From contig NC_070559.1 of NCBI RefSeq assembly GCF_026914185.1, positions 2,232,001 through 2,296,000 of the forward strand: a stretch of DNA of 64,000 nucleotides, written 5' to 3'. How positions within the stretch are numbered: position 1 is the stretch's first letter; the number at the start of each line of letters is the position of its first letter. The stretch is from Puccinia triticina. Its lineage: Eukaryota; Basidiomycota; Pucciniomycetes; Pucciniales; Pucciniaceae. This document shows positions 34,301 to 45,020 of the stretch, in pieces. The notes under the pieces were generated by a model that worked only from the letters and a program-made list of their open reading frames with translations, searched no databases and was not told the origin of the DNA. A program made the translations under genes and the position numbers.

Positions 34301-35668
34301 CTAGTAACGTGTAACAGGTTGCAAGACCTTCCGGCCTACAGTACAATCAAAACAGACAGAAAACCTTTGCTCCCATCGCAGAGCATCAGGAGTAGCTTTG
34401 GGAGCCCAATCCTTACAAAGAATCTGGGGAGCAGGAAAGAGGACGGTGGTTTGCATAACAAGGGGAACAAAATGATTGTTGACAAGAGCAATGAAGATGG
34501 GTGGGTTATTGTTTGGGGGGCAGAAATGTGGTAAGAAAGTCTGAGACCAGCCAGTGGAGAAGTAAAAAACCGCTGTCTCAAACGTGTTGGCCATCACATC
34601 ACCCATTGTTGGAAAAGACATCCACTTACTCCTACCCACGGGGCCTTGAGTTGCAGTAAGTCGGTTCACTACGCTGTTGATATTGTGAAAAAATTTGTGG
34701 TCGATATACCATTGACGGCGGTTCTTGAGTTTGTCAATCATTTCTCCCCGGATCTGCATGTAATCGCCCTGTCCACGTCCCAAAGCCCAAGCAACCGCTC
34801 AGAATCCACAGTGTCCATCCGCATCAACATTTAAGACCTTCAGGACACTTTGTTGAATTAAAATTGGAAGGGACAAAATGAACGAAGGAATTTCCGGAGG
34901 TTCTTGCTCAGCGGGGACTTCAGGAGCCGGTTCGACTGGCGGTGGAGGAGAGGTTACATCTGGCGTTGGAGGAGATGGAGATGGAGGGAGCCGGTGAGCT
35001 TTCTTGATTGGGCGGAATTTCCTCTTGGGTACCGGTTGTTCTTCATCTTCAGAGACATCTTCCTGCTTTTTTGGTGGTGCGGGCTTTTGCTGGCGGGTTT
35101 TTGGCGGGGGCTGTTTTTCTGAAGGTTTCTTTGTTGGAGGCCGCGGCGATGGGTTGTCTAGAGGTTTTTCTGGCGGGGGTGGGGATGATTCTGGCTCTTT
35201 TGGCGGGGCTGGTTTGCTTTTGCGCGCGGGAAGTACCTTCTTCTTCAATGGTTCTTCTGCAACTGATTTTGTGATGGGGGGGCGTCCTCTCTTTGGTTTC
35301 TGATCTTCAATCATCTTTTCATCTTCTTTTTTCTTCGCGGCGGCCTTCTGTGGTTCAATCTTGGCTTTCTTGTTCTTCTGAACTTGTTTCTCTTCAATTT
35401 GTCGCTTTTTTTCGACATGTTCGAAGGCAGACGGGTCCCGGCGAGTTGTTTTGGGTTTGTTTGGCGCCCCTTTGGGTCTTCCGCGCGTTTTTTGGGCTTC
35501 AGTTGGCAGCTTGATGTCAATTACGGTCCCTGTGCCCTCAAGAATGCGGTTGATTGCGGCCAATTGAAGGTCAAGCTGGGCGGGGTTCATCGCAAGGAGT
35601 TTCTCTTTGATGGAGTCAATGGTTGAGAGGGCCTCTTCCTTTTTGTGTTTTGGGGTGGGGCGCATGCT

Positions 35669-35918
35669 CTAGATCAGAGGGAGGGACAGACAGTGAGAGT
35701 TAGCTCCAAAATATTCCCGACCCCCATGATTTTTCACCCGACTCCCGGGATTAATTTCCCGACTCCCATAATTAAATTCCCGACTCCCAGAATTAAAAAT
35801 CCGACTCCCAGAATTAAAATGACGATGTCCAAGGCAAATGCGCGCTTCTGCGCGCCAAGACCGCAAATGACCAAAGAAGGAAAAAAGAGCGCAAGATTAA
35901 ATAAGAAGCGTGGCTCAC
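35669..35918 (-). repeat. MULE intron 2 with TIR-like minisatellite
   Basis: The intron contains four to five copies of a GGGAGTCGGGAATTTAAT-like word (35720-35820), close to the GGGAGTCGATTTATTAATT words at the element tips. Its splice ends give phase 0 joining CAG to AGC. Confidence 0.8.
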
Positions 35919-37338
35919 CTGAATATGCCATTGGGCATGAAACAACCCAGGGCTAAGCCTCTCGCCCGCGGCCATGATTTCAGCAATTTGGTGCTTGCAA
36001 GGGATCCCCATGCGATCCGAATAATCACCATGGCACCAATCCTTTTCTCCAAGGTTTTTGGCTTCCAAGAAATTGTTGAAGGCCTTGCGGAGTGCGTAAT
36101 TTGTGATAACGCCTTGGCAGTTGTGGAACAACTTGGGAAGGTAGCGCAGCGTTGTGATCTTCTGCTGATGGAATTTTGCGGCTATTTCGTGGAATTGAGA
36201 CTCCAGAGCGTTACTGATGAGCGTAATGACTGAGGAAAAGCTGTGCTGGGGGCCGAGAAGATGAGACTTGATGAATGCATGGGCCGATTCCATTCGAGAT
36301 GTTGTTCGGTTGTCAAAATGCACCAAATTTTGAGTCCAACTGTTTGAATAATGCTCCGCAACAGGGAGCCAGGTTTCTGTGACGTATTTTTTGAAAGCTG
36401 GACCGTATTTTATTGAGAATCGGTTGAAAGACAAGCGGAAATCAGCCTGAGTTCGCAATTTTACCAAATTTGACCAATAACCAAGCATTTCCTTCTCTTG
36501 AGCTTGATCCTTGATTAATTTTGAGGCTTTGGCGAGGAGATTCTTCTGGATATGCCACGCGCAGAGCATGAGATCGGCGTTGGGGAAGGTAGCATGGAGG
36601 GAGTTCATCAGCGCTTGTTCTCAATCAGTAAGGAGGACAGCCGGGAGAGGAATATTGTGGGATTTGAAGACCGCTAGCAAAGCTTTGAGAGCCCAATCGT
36701 AGAATATTTTGGTTTCCTCAGCCATGAAACAGAAAGCCACGCTGAAAGTCTTGTTTGCGCCGGTGATTCCTGACACATGCAGCAAGGGCATCTGGTATTT
36801 TTTTGTCTTGTACGTGCAATCGAGAAGGATGACGTGGTTGTAGGCCGTGAGCAATTTGACAGATTGTGCGTGACAAAAGAATAGCGCCTTGAGTGTGCCT
36901 TCATTGTTGACTTTTGTGTCCGTGGTGAAATCTGTGTTGTGTAAAGTTTGGTTGAGATGAGCCACGGGGCTGAGACCTTGGAGAGATTCTAGTTGAGCCT
37001 TCCTGCGGGCCGCGTAGATGGTACTGACAGTTGCTAGAATTTTTTTGTTGGGGTGAGTCTTCTTGAGTGCTTCTAGAATAGCTGCGGGTCTTAAGCCAGA
37101 TTCACCAAGTTTCTTCATTTCTTCGTACAGTGACGGAGTCAGCTTTCTATTTGAAGTGTGGGCGGCAGCATACAAGGACGGCGGATGGTTGTGACACGGG
37201 TTCTTGATGGATAATTTCCAGACATTGGTCTTCTTCTGGAAGTAGGCCGCGGCGGCAAACGGGCAGTTGATTAATCTTGTTGATTCAGTCTTGGCGTGCG
37301 CTTCGCCAGGTTGTCTATTTTGATCTGGATGCCCGCCC

Positions 37339-37619
37339 CTAAAATTCAAAAAAATAGATGAATAATATCAGCCCACAGCTAAAGCCAATGGGAGTTGAAA
37401 AAAAATTGTGGGAGTTGGAAAATTAAACATGGGAGTTGGAAAATAAACTTTGGGAGTCGGGTAACAAAAAATGGGAGTTGGAAGATTAAAAATGGGAGTC
37501 GGGAAGTAAAAAACCGGAGTCGGGACAAAAATTGTGAAAAATTTGCAAGGTGAAGTTTTTTGCGGCAAAAGAAAGGTGCACACTGGCACAAGAGATCAAA
37601 AAATAACAAAAAAACTCAC
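37339..37619 (-). repeat. MULE intron 1 with TIR-like minisatellite
   Basis: The intron holds six to seven GGGAGTTGGAAAATTAAA or GGGAGTCGGG copies (37388-37525; on the + strand as written they read forward). They resemble the GGGAGTTGAAAAATCG tip of the TIR. The splice ends (GTGAGT and TTTTAG) restore the frame through the FAR1-like region. Confidence 0.8.
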
Positions 37620-38330
37620 CTGTCACACTTCCAGGTCTTGCTTTTCCCCGCTACACTCCTCCTGGTAGCAATGCCATACCCGTGATGGACAGCGACATCT
37701 CTTAGCACAGCGGTTATCTCCTCCAGATTTGCGTAATCACCAGCGGGAGGCACGGGAAATGTGTAACGGGGATCGCCGGTCTCCGGATCAACCTCGAATT
37801 CGTCTTCATTGAAATTCACCACAAATTGTGCCGCAGGATCTTCGGCGTCTTCTTCTTCTGCGTCTGTATGGTACTCCTCATTGTCGTCTCTCTTCTCAGT
37901 TTTCTCAGATATATCCTCAGAATTTTTTTGAGCTTTTTCTTTGTGATTTTTGATCTTTTTTTGGTTGATTTCTTCTTTTTCTTGATTTTTTTTTTGGTTT
38001 TTCTTCATTTTTCGCGCTTTTTTCATTTCTAGCAGGGGTTTCATCTAATGTAAAACTTTCACTAGTTTTTTCAAGGATATCTAAACAAGATTCTAACAAT
38101 ATTTCAGCTTTTAACTCATTATAAATTTGATCTTGAGTTTCTTCTTTCTCTTTGTTTTGATCATCATCTTCAGAGTCTTCTTTTTCTTCACTTTCTTTAT
38201 CTTCATCGTCATTTTTTTGGGCTAGGAGTTCTTGGGTCAGTTTGAGCAGATCCGGGTCCAAGTTCGCGTCCGAGTGCGAGTGAGAGGCCGGGGAGGCTAT
38301 TTCCGTGAGGGGGAGCGCGTTTTGTGACAT

Positions 38331-38644
38331 TCTGAGCGTCTAGATCGTCTAGATAGGCGTGCGGTGAGCGTACGTTCGGGGGGATCAATCGATTGAGGCT
38401 AGTCGTCTCGTCTAGTCGGGTTGGCGGTTTGATCTGGGAGTCAGCGTGCACGGTTGTGGGTGCGCGAGATCCACGTCGACTCCCCCGGGATGGCTTTAGG
38501 GGGTTGACTCCCGCTTTGAAGCGGGGAATTAGTATTCCGACTCCCCGGTGGGGGGTCCGAAAAAATAATCTTGATTAATTAATGAAATTAATTAATCAAC
38601 TCCCAGCCTGGCCGTCGGAATTAATATTCCGACTCCTAAAATGC
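38331..38644. promoter_or_regulatory. MULE 5' subterminal region
   Basis: Lies between the right TIR and the transposase ATG at 38330. It has further GACTCCC/GGGAGTC modules (38500-38640), a TCTAGATCGTCTAGAT near-repeat at 38338-38355 and TTAATTAATGAAATTAATTAA near 38573. It presumably holds the promoter; no TATA box is certain. Confidence 0.4.
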
Positions 38645-38762
38645 TTTTGGGGCCGCGCGAGGTCGCGCGGACCCAGGGGAGACGTCCCGGGAAGGTCCGC
38701 GCGACGTAAACGACTTTTGGGAGTCAATTTATTAATTCCTGGGAGTCGATTTTTCAACTCCC
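38645..38762 (-). repeat. MULE terminal inverted repeat, right
   Basis: Inverted partner of 32637-32754 and followed by the TACAAAAA target duplication at 38763-38770. Confidence 0.93.
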
Positions 38763-38794
38763 TACAAAAAAAAGCACATACTACATAAAAAATG

Positions 38795-39010
38795 ACAAAA
38801 AAAACCCACTCCCAGCCACCCAGCGCAGCAAGCTGACGCACCGTGGCCCAACGCCCATCCCTGTCTAGCAGGGTTAAAAAGCATTGGGAAGAGGACCCCC
38901 AGCCCGAAAGCACAGGGGGGCCCCCGAATATCCCCCGCCAGACTGCGCACATGCAACAGCGGACGAGGGTGAGACAACCCTCAAGCTGGAAGTACAGCAC
39001 AAGAGCCGCC
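38795..39010 (-). repeat. Right copy of the ~200-bp inverted pair
   Basis: Inverted partner of 30535-30725. Together the pair brackets the 1.8-kb element and the MULE. This suggests an older, larger inverted-repeat element, or an inverted duplication, into which the MULE jumped. Confidence 0.6.
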
Positions 39011-40643
39011 TGAGGAATCAACCTGGCCTCCGACCCCCCCCCCCCCCCCCTACTTATACTTGTCTCAACCCGCCGTCCAAAGACTCCAGGCCACGCCCAC
39101 ATGCTCGCAACCCCAACGCTATGCAACTACCGCGGTATTTCCCCGCTGGGCACCTGAAACGTACGTCGACACTCATATGTACATCCTTCCCCTAGGCAAT
39201 ACACGCAACCCACCTCAACCCTTACTGCCACCGCTAATGTAATGTAATTTTCTGGCCTGTGTTGGATCACGTCTGGTGAGCCCTTCTCTCTTTCCGGTGA
39301 GCCCGGCCTCCGTGCGTACGGCATCAGCGGCGGGCGCCCATCTCAAGCAGGCCAGGGCTGCCCCTCCCCAGTCCGTATTCGTAACGTGTTCCGCCTCCAG
39401 CCAGCCCAGTCCCACGGCCCAATGCAGGAGGCTTGCCAGAAGGACTGGCCACTGTATCAATCTTTTCCCCAGCCTTGGCCGTCTGTTCTCACCGACATAC
39501 AATGCCTTTCCCCCCCCTCGTTTCAGCGTCCTCTGGCCCATACACACACCTCCTCCTTTGTATAGCCTCCGAAACACGATGGCCCGCTATGGGACTCCTG
39601 TCCGTGCTAGGCGGCGGCAGTCGTGTGAGGGGAGATTTGCTGTTTAGGCTGCCCTCGTGGCTGGATGGTCTGTAGGAATGAGCGCTGGAAAATGGGGGGG
39701 ATCTGGGATAGCTGTGGGTGTGTGGTGGTTTTGAGAGGTTCGCCGGGGGGTTTGGATCCTCGGCGGCGGTTGTTTTGTTGATGAGGGGATGAGGAGTGAT
39801 CTTAAAAAAAAGAAAGGGAAGGGAATATGAGACTCTCGATGAAAGATGATCGGCGGGCAGAGCCCAAAGTTGAAACTCTGAAGATATGATCTATAAACTC
39901 TTGATGGTCCGTATTCTGGGGATCAGAATGCCACGCCCACCCATCATCCAAGTTCAAGCGGAACTTGGACTCCGGGCGACATGTCACATACATTTCATCA
40001 CATCCTCCGCGCGCTACACGCGCGCACACACAAACGGCCAACAGAAACAAAGAAACAAGGAAGAAAAGAAACAACACAAGGGGACATAAAGAAAAACACA
40101 GTGAGATAAGACAGAAAGAAAAGAGTCAGAGAGAAGACAGGAAAGCAAAAAAAAAAAAAAAAGAACAGAAGGAGGAAAGGAAGAGATGGGCAAACAAACA
40201 GAAGAGAAGAAAACCAGGAACAAACAGGAGAATAAACCCACAGCAGGTGCTGTGTTAGGACCAAGAAGCTGAAGGGGGCTGGGAATTGAGAATGAGAGGA
40301 GTTGGGGATAGAAAGAGGGAAAAGGAAAAAAGGGGGGGGGGGAACATTCTTGAGGTCTGGAGGATCTTGAAGGAGAGAGGATCTTGATGTTTTGGATTCT
40401 TGATGCCTTGATGAGTCTTGATGCTCCTGACTAGCTGGCCACGAGAGGGGCCACCACACCGCTCCCTGCCAAGCCTTGCTCCGTGTCTTACCACAGCCTG
40501 CTGACTGCCCTTCCTGCCCCAAACCCTCCCAAACCATGCCCTAGAAGCGCTATAAGCCTCTGTCCCCCTCCCCTCCCCCCCATCCCCATCCCGCTGGCCA
40601 TCCTTTTCTTCTCCCGCACAGAACGCATCCACGCTGCGCCAGG
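39011..40643. other. Unassigned interval upstream of the LrgA/LrgB-like gene
   Basis: Contains a 17-base C run (39034-39050), GC-rich text with several open frames but no recognised protein, a purine-rich tract (40030-40240) and pyrimidine-rich sequence just before the gene at 40644. A - strand frame near 39830-39995 (FRLNLDDGWAWHSDPQNTD) looks coding-like and may be an exon fragment of an unidentified gene. I do not call it. Confidence 0.3.
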
Positions 40644-41955
40644 ATGGGCTCTGCTCCCATTGACTACCGCCTCGTGTTCTCGACAGTAAGCCCCTACCCA
40701 CCAGAAGCCCAGGCACGGAGAGCTGACCCGTCTGGCCCCCCACAGTTCCGCCAGGACTACGGCCCGGTCGTCTTCACCCACTACGTCCTGGCCCCGCTGG
40801 CCAGTGGGCATTGTCGTCCTGCTCGTCTTCGCCTACCTGACCGACCTGCTCATCGACCTGCTCCCCTTCACCTTCCCCTCCCAGGTACATCTGTTTCCCT
40901 TCAAAAAACCCCGCCCCATCCCAGCGCTGACCTCTGCGGGCCCAACGATGTGCAGGCTATCGCCATGATCCTGCTCTTCCTCCTCCACAGTTCTCGCCCC
41001 ACTTCCTGTTCCACCACGTCCACTCCTTCCTCCACCCCGCAGCCGACTTCCTGCTCGCATGTATGGGCCTCTTCTTCACCTCCTCCTTCATCCTGTGAGC
41101 CCCCCTCCCCCCCATAGCCTTCGAAAAAAAGAGTACTGAAGTGTGTGTGGCAGGATCCCGCGGCGGGACGTGATGCCGGGGAAAGAGATCGGGCTGATCG
41201 CGGCCCTGTTCCTGCCGAGTCTGCTGGTCACCTGGGCGGCCACGGTGGTGTTGGTGAAGGCGCTGGCGTTCGTGTGGCCGCAGGCGCCGGTGGATGCGCC
41301 GGAGGACAACAACGCTGACGTGCTGTCGTCGGACGGCGGGTCGAGCCGGGCGAGCGATGCCAGCGCGCGGCCGCGCAAGCGAGCTTAACTAAGCCTCTCC
41401 AAGGAGGCGCGAAGCGTCTCCGAAGGGAGGTCGCTGCGCTCCCCCGAGGAGGGACTTGTGTTAAGTTCTCCGCGCAAGCCGCACAGCCGCTACTCCGGCT
41501 CCCAGCACCACGAGCAGGCCGAGGACGCCGGCCTGGCGTCCGCCGAGGCCGGCCGCTCCGCCCCCGCCTCCACCCACAGCGCCATCGAGATCCGCGAGCC
41601 CCCCGCGCCGCCCGGAAACCCGCGCTTGGCGCTTGACAACACCCTCACCTTGATCGCCACCGAGCCCGTCGACGACGACAAGAAGAGCCTCGGGGAGGAC
41701 GAGAAGGCCTGGCCGGAGCGCAGTCTGGCCAAGCTGAAGGACAAGCTGCGGCGCCAGACGCGGCCGGATGGGCCGGCGGAGACACGGGAGGTCCGGCTGG
41801 CGCGCAGACCGCAGGCCTGCTTCGACCCCGCCGTCTATCTGCTCGTCCTGCTCCCCGGCATCCCGCTGTTCTTCGCGCCCGGCGGCGAGCACCGCACGAT
41901 GCCCCTGTTCACGGGCGTCGTGGCGCTGGCCTGGCTGTTCAGCAGACGCGCTGTC
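40644..41955 (+). pseudogene. LrgA/LrgB-like integral membrane protein, disrupted and 3'-truncated
   Basis: Exons are 40644-40685, 40746-40884, 40991-41094 and 41154 onward. The start ATG encodes MGSAPIDYRLVF. Exon 2 needs one base removed near 40800 to join GPVVFTHYVLAPL to GIVVLLVFAYLTDLLIDLLP. Exon 3 gives FLFHHVHSFLHPAADFLL and MGLFFTSSFIL. Exon 4 gives IPRRDVMPGKEIGLIAALFL, matching the LrgA-like half of fungal and plant LrgA/LrgB membrane proteins. A hydrophilic linker and the first helix of the LrgB half follow (FDPAVYLLVLLPGIPLFFAP, LFTGVVALAWLF). Exon 4 is broken by an 89-bp insertion (stop at 41386-41388); without it the frame runs continuously. The coding sequence then stops at about 41955 in LTR-like DNA, so most of the LrgB domain is lost. 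A function in organelle envelope transport is known for the plant relative but is only inferred here. Confidence 0.55.
41381..41469. mobile_element. 89-bp MITE-like insertion with 10-bp target duplication
   Basis: CCGCGCAAGC occurs at 41371-41380 and again at 41470-41479. Between them are 89 bases whose ends form an imperfect inverted repeat (GAGCTTAACTAAG against AGAACTTAACACAAG). Removing the insert and one duplicate restores the protein through ARPRKPHSRYSGS with no frame change. The 10-bp duplication fits a MULE- or hAT-like miniature element. Confidence 0.8.
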
Positions 41956-43034
41956 TGTCAGCCTGTATGTAACTAACCGTGTCTGAGAGGGTTGTTACTA
42001 TCAAGATGATGGTGTAAGATGCCAAGGATGGGCCAATGGGTTTGTGGTAAGACCTGTAAAAGGTTTCACTCTATCAGTAATCTTGACTGAGAGGCTTGCT
42101 CAATTAAGGCGCATCCAGATCAACACAGAGTGTTAATAGGCATCCAAGGAATAACTCAACTTGGGTTCGTGGTTTTACCTACAGAAAGGTAAGGGTAATC
42201 AAGAGTTGATGTTATTCCTGAATTGAAAGATGGGTGAGAATGAAGGCACTGTTTAACTATGTATGTGTTAAACCTTGCTATAATAATATTCTGAGGGATA
42301 AACAGTCCTGGGGGGCGTGTTTATATAGAGGGGAAAAGAGCAGGAGGGAACATGAGGCGCTTGGAGGCGCTTCAGGACCAGGGGGGAACTGGAAGCGCTC
42401 AATGGAAGCAGATCCTCATGAGGATCAACATTGGAAATGATCAGGGCAGTGTAATGATCAGTACTGATCCTGGATCAGTAGCTGTGCACACTAGCTGATC
42501 ATAACCAATCAGTGATTCCATTCAGTGCTCTTTGAATTGGATTACATCATGTATTGTTTATGTATTTATATCATAACAAATATGTTATGTAAATGGGGAC
42601 TGAGGCGTAACAGGGGATAAATGAGTGATACCTGTCTTGGGGTATTTCACGTGTACAGTAATATTACAATGTATTGTAATCTTACTGTTGCACGTAACTT
42701 AACTCTCATAACAACAGTACATTATGGTAACTGTATTTAAATATGGTTATCTGTAATGTAATGTATAACAAGAGTACATTCTTAAGCTTGTATCTAATGA
42801 TATACATATGTAATAAAGGTGTAAAAATGAATGTACTATATGTAATGTGAACAATTGCAGGTACTTGGTACGTGTAAGGTACTGTGACATGTACTCTGTG
42901 GCTGACAGCCAATGAGGAAGCTCACATTCTGGCCGAGATTTTCTGATTTTGTAGTTGTTTTCCCTCCACATAGTTTTATCTCTCTCTCTCTCCCACCTCA
43001 TACATGTTTTTTTTTCCCTTCACTGCCAGCATAT
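41956..43034. other. Unassigned, probably LTR-derived DNA
   Basis: Begins where the LrgA/LrgB-like coding sequence stops. AT-rich, with TTTATATAGAGG at about 42319 as a possible LTR TATA box, and no coding capacity. TG/CA ends and a target duplication could not be fixed, so a solo LTR is only a guess. Confidence 0.35.
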
Positions 43035-43217
43035 TTGGCTGGGTTGAAGTCATCCCAGTTTAACTGGGATGCACTCAACCAATTTAAACTTGGTTGATCT
43101 CAACCAATTTAATATAAACCCAAGGACCTTGGATTTATATTTCATCAGTTCAGATCACCCAAGTTTAAATTGGTTAAGTGCATCCCAGTTTAACTGGGAT
43201 AACCTTAACCCAGCCAA
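43035..43217. mobile_element. 183-bp MITE with nested palindromes
   Basis: The ends TTGGCTGGGTT and AACCCAGCCAA are inverted repeats of about 70 bp. Each arm contains a perfect CATCCCAGTTTAACTGGGAT-type palindrome and the word CCAATTTAAACTTGG. The target duplication is unclear. Confidence 0.72.
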
Positions 43218-43716
43218 TTGTGCTTGCAGTGCTTTTACCTCTACCCTTCCCCTTTTTTCCTCTCACAATGGCCACTGATATGCAATGTAGTACAGATACC
43301 CTGGTGGTACTCCTATGACATCTGACGGATTGTAAGCCGGTGTGCACAATCTGGAGCCCGCAATGTACCTCCCATGAGCCCGATGAGCCCATCAGATTAG
43401 TGGAGCGCACCATGAACCCACGTGGAACCAACCACTTGTTGGATAGTGGGGCACCCGTGGGCGCTGCAAATGTTTTGTATCACAGGGAGGCTTCAAGGTG
43501 ATGGAATTTTGCCATTTCCTCTTACTTACACCTCTAAAACATTGTTTCATGTCATTCTCAAAAGCATTGCCAGTATCCTTGTTAGTACAGATTTTATCAC
43601 ACCAAGTATTCATTGAACCGTGAGTAGTAGATAATATCTTGTCATACTTGTTATCACGCATAGTCTCAGAGATAGTATAGATGAAACTTGTCTTGATCAA
43701 AAAAATTTCATTATTC

Positions 43717-44753
43717 TTGTCAGCGGTGGTGATACCAAGACTAGGGTCTTCTAGCTACACCAGCTGCAAGGAGTACAGTATAGTACTCTAAGGACAGATG
43801 AATAGCTTGGATTCTGGGATAAAATACCGGAGCAAAGGAATGATATTTTTAGGTTTTAAGCGGAGGGGCTTAACTCAAAGAGCTAAGGGTGTTTAAGTGC
43901 CCTCCGTAACTATTCAGGGCCTGTAGAACAGGGGTGGTAGAATGCCTGAAGCAGCGGGGGCCTGGAATTCAGGTTTGGTTCGCTGGAATAACCCCTGAAC
44001 AGATCTTTTCTAACAAAAGGATCCGAGAGAAATAAGGAAACTTGAGCAGACTCACTAAGAACCTAGGATTTCGAGGAAGCTATCTGAGGGTTGGCTGAAA
44101 GTTCCTTATGCGATGAACAGCGGAATCTAGCGGTGAGGCGATGAGAAGCGTACCACCACGTAAACTCTAAGACTTCAGGCTAATCTGACAAGACGAATGA
44201 GTAATCAGGACGGATTTGAGGTCGAGTGGTTACTGGGAAGGTTTTGTTGGGTTGTGTGAAGATGTCCTTTCTCCTTTGGCAGAGAAGAGTCTCTTTATAT
44301 AGCATTCTCTATGGATCTCTTACTTCACTGTAGAGATCCAGGTCTCCAGGGATCATTCGCAACTTTTAGCCGGAGCTCGTCTCTTTGTCATGACTTTTTG
44401 TCACGGAGATGAGCCCTTCTCTTTTAGGGAAGCTAAGATGAGCGCTTTCTATGTTACCGCGAATCTTTTTGTAATGTTTTGCCCATGTCTTTTTTTTAGT
44501 GATCATAGTCGCATGTCTTCAGTCGCGAGTGTAGCAGCTTTCTTGAGCTATCATAGTCTCAAACGTTTTCTTTTTTTTAGTCTTTTTCTTATGGATTTTT
44601 TGTATTTTTGCGCCTGCTTTCTTATTTTAAGGAGGCGCTTTTTATTTATGTATTTTTTTCTTTATACTTAGATTTTTTGTATGCTAAAAAAGAAAGTGCT
44701 TTTTAATATTTTATTTATTGTCCAGCTAGCTCTGGTACAGTAGCTAGCTGAAA
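43717..44753 (+). mobile_element. 1,037-bp insertion in the 5' LTR, probably a solo LTR
   Basis: The uninterrupted 3' LTR reads CATTATTCTATTG where the 5' LTR has this insert between two copies of ATTC (43713-43716 and 44754-44757). Its ends are TTGTCAGC and GCTGAAA, weak inverted repeats. It contains CTTTATATAGCATTC (about 44293), a likely TATA region, and no coding frame. A Ty3-type solo LTR is the simplest reading. Confidence 0.6.
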
Positions 44754-45020
44754 ATTCTATTGTTTTCCAACCACTTGTTGGCTGGTTATTTTTAGTCTAT
44801 TTAAAGCCAGCCTACAACAAGAAATTACACTCATTGGTTCTCTCCTTCATTCTCCGCGCCCCAACCTGAGCCGCATCTGGTGAGATCATCATCCTCATTG
44901 CTCCCCTTTCTCAAGCCTTAGAGCTCATCTCCTTTCCCCATTCTTCTTTGTGCAGCAGTAACCATTCTAATTTCTAACACAATTAACAGTCGAAACGCTG
45001 TTTTTTGTTCTGTCGCCGCT

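Larger units (their letters stand above)
34301..38330 (-). pseudogene. MULE transposase fused to OTU-like cysteine protease
   Basis: Three exons: 37620-38330, 35919-37338 and 34301-35668. Splice phases match at both introns (GTGAGT...TTTTAG; GTGAGC...CTAG). The product is about 1,165 residues. The N-terminus is acidic then Lys-rich, with one frameshift in A runs between about 37917 and 38044. A FAR1-like zinc region follows (KTWKCDR joined to GGHPDQNR, RLINCPF, NPCHNHPP). The MULE core has LLDCTYKT, LLTD-stop-EQAL (TGA at 36621 where family members have Arg), LCAWHIQKNL and a SWIM-like end CHGDYSDRMGIPCKH. Exon 3 adds AT-hook-like GRPKG and KRGRPP, a long Pro/Lys linker and an OTU domain with DADGHCGF-stop-AVAWALGRG (TGA at 34799) and NHFVPL, so Asp, Cys and His are all present. 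The transposase would act at the TIRs. The role of the OTU part is unknown; deubiquitinating activity is inferred from the family. Confidence 0.85.
32637..38762 (-). mobile_element. Structurally complete MULE (Mutator-like) transposon, 6126 bp
   Basis: The terminal inverted repeats (32637-32754 and 38645-38762, 118 bp each, four mismatches) begin GGGAGTTGAAAAATCGACTC. A perfect 8-bp direct repeat TACAAAAA flanks the element (32629-32636 and 38763-38770), within the 8-11 bp range known for MULEs. The interior carries one three-exon gene on the - strand encoding a FAR1/MULE transposase joined to an OTU-like domain, and a 159-bp tandem repeat block at the 3' side. The gene has one frameshift and two TGA codons, so this copy is not autonomous now. 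TIR similarity and the exact duplication indicate a fairly recent insertion. Confidence 0.92.

Noticed and set aside
34301..38330. Recoding of UGA (selenocysteine or readthrough) in the MULE gene
   Set aside because: Both TGA positions fit CGA-to-TGA at conserved Arg sites and similar TGA codons break unrelated elements; decay is simpler. No SECIS-like element was sought beyond inspection by eye.
39215..40811. Overlapping open frames of 90-180 codons on both strands
   Set aside because: Composition is GC-rich or low-complexity, frames compete on both strands and none shows a family pattern; listed only as unassigned.
41381..41469. A retained or introner-type intron in the LrgA/LrgB-like gene
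   Set aside because: The insert does not start with GT or GC, does not end with AG at the duplication, and has inverted-repeat-like ends with a 10-bp target duplication.
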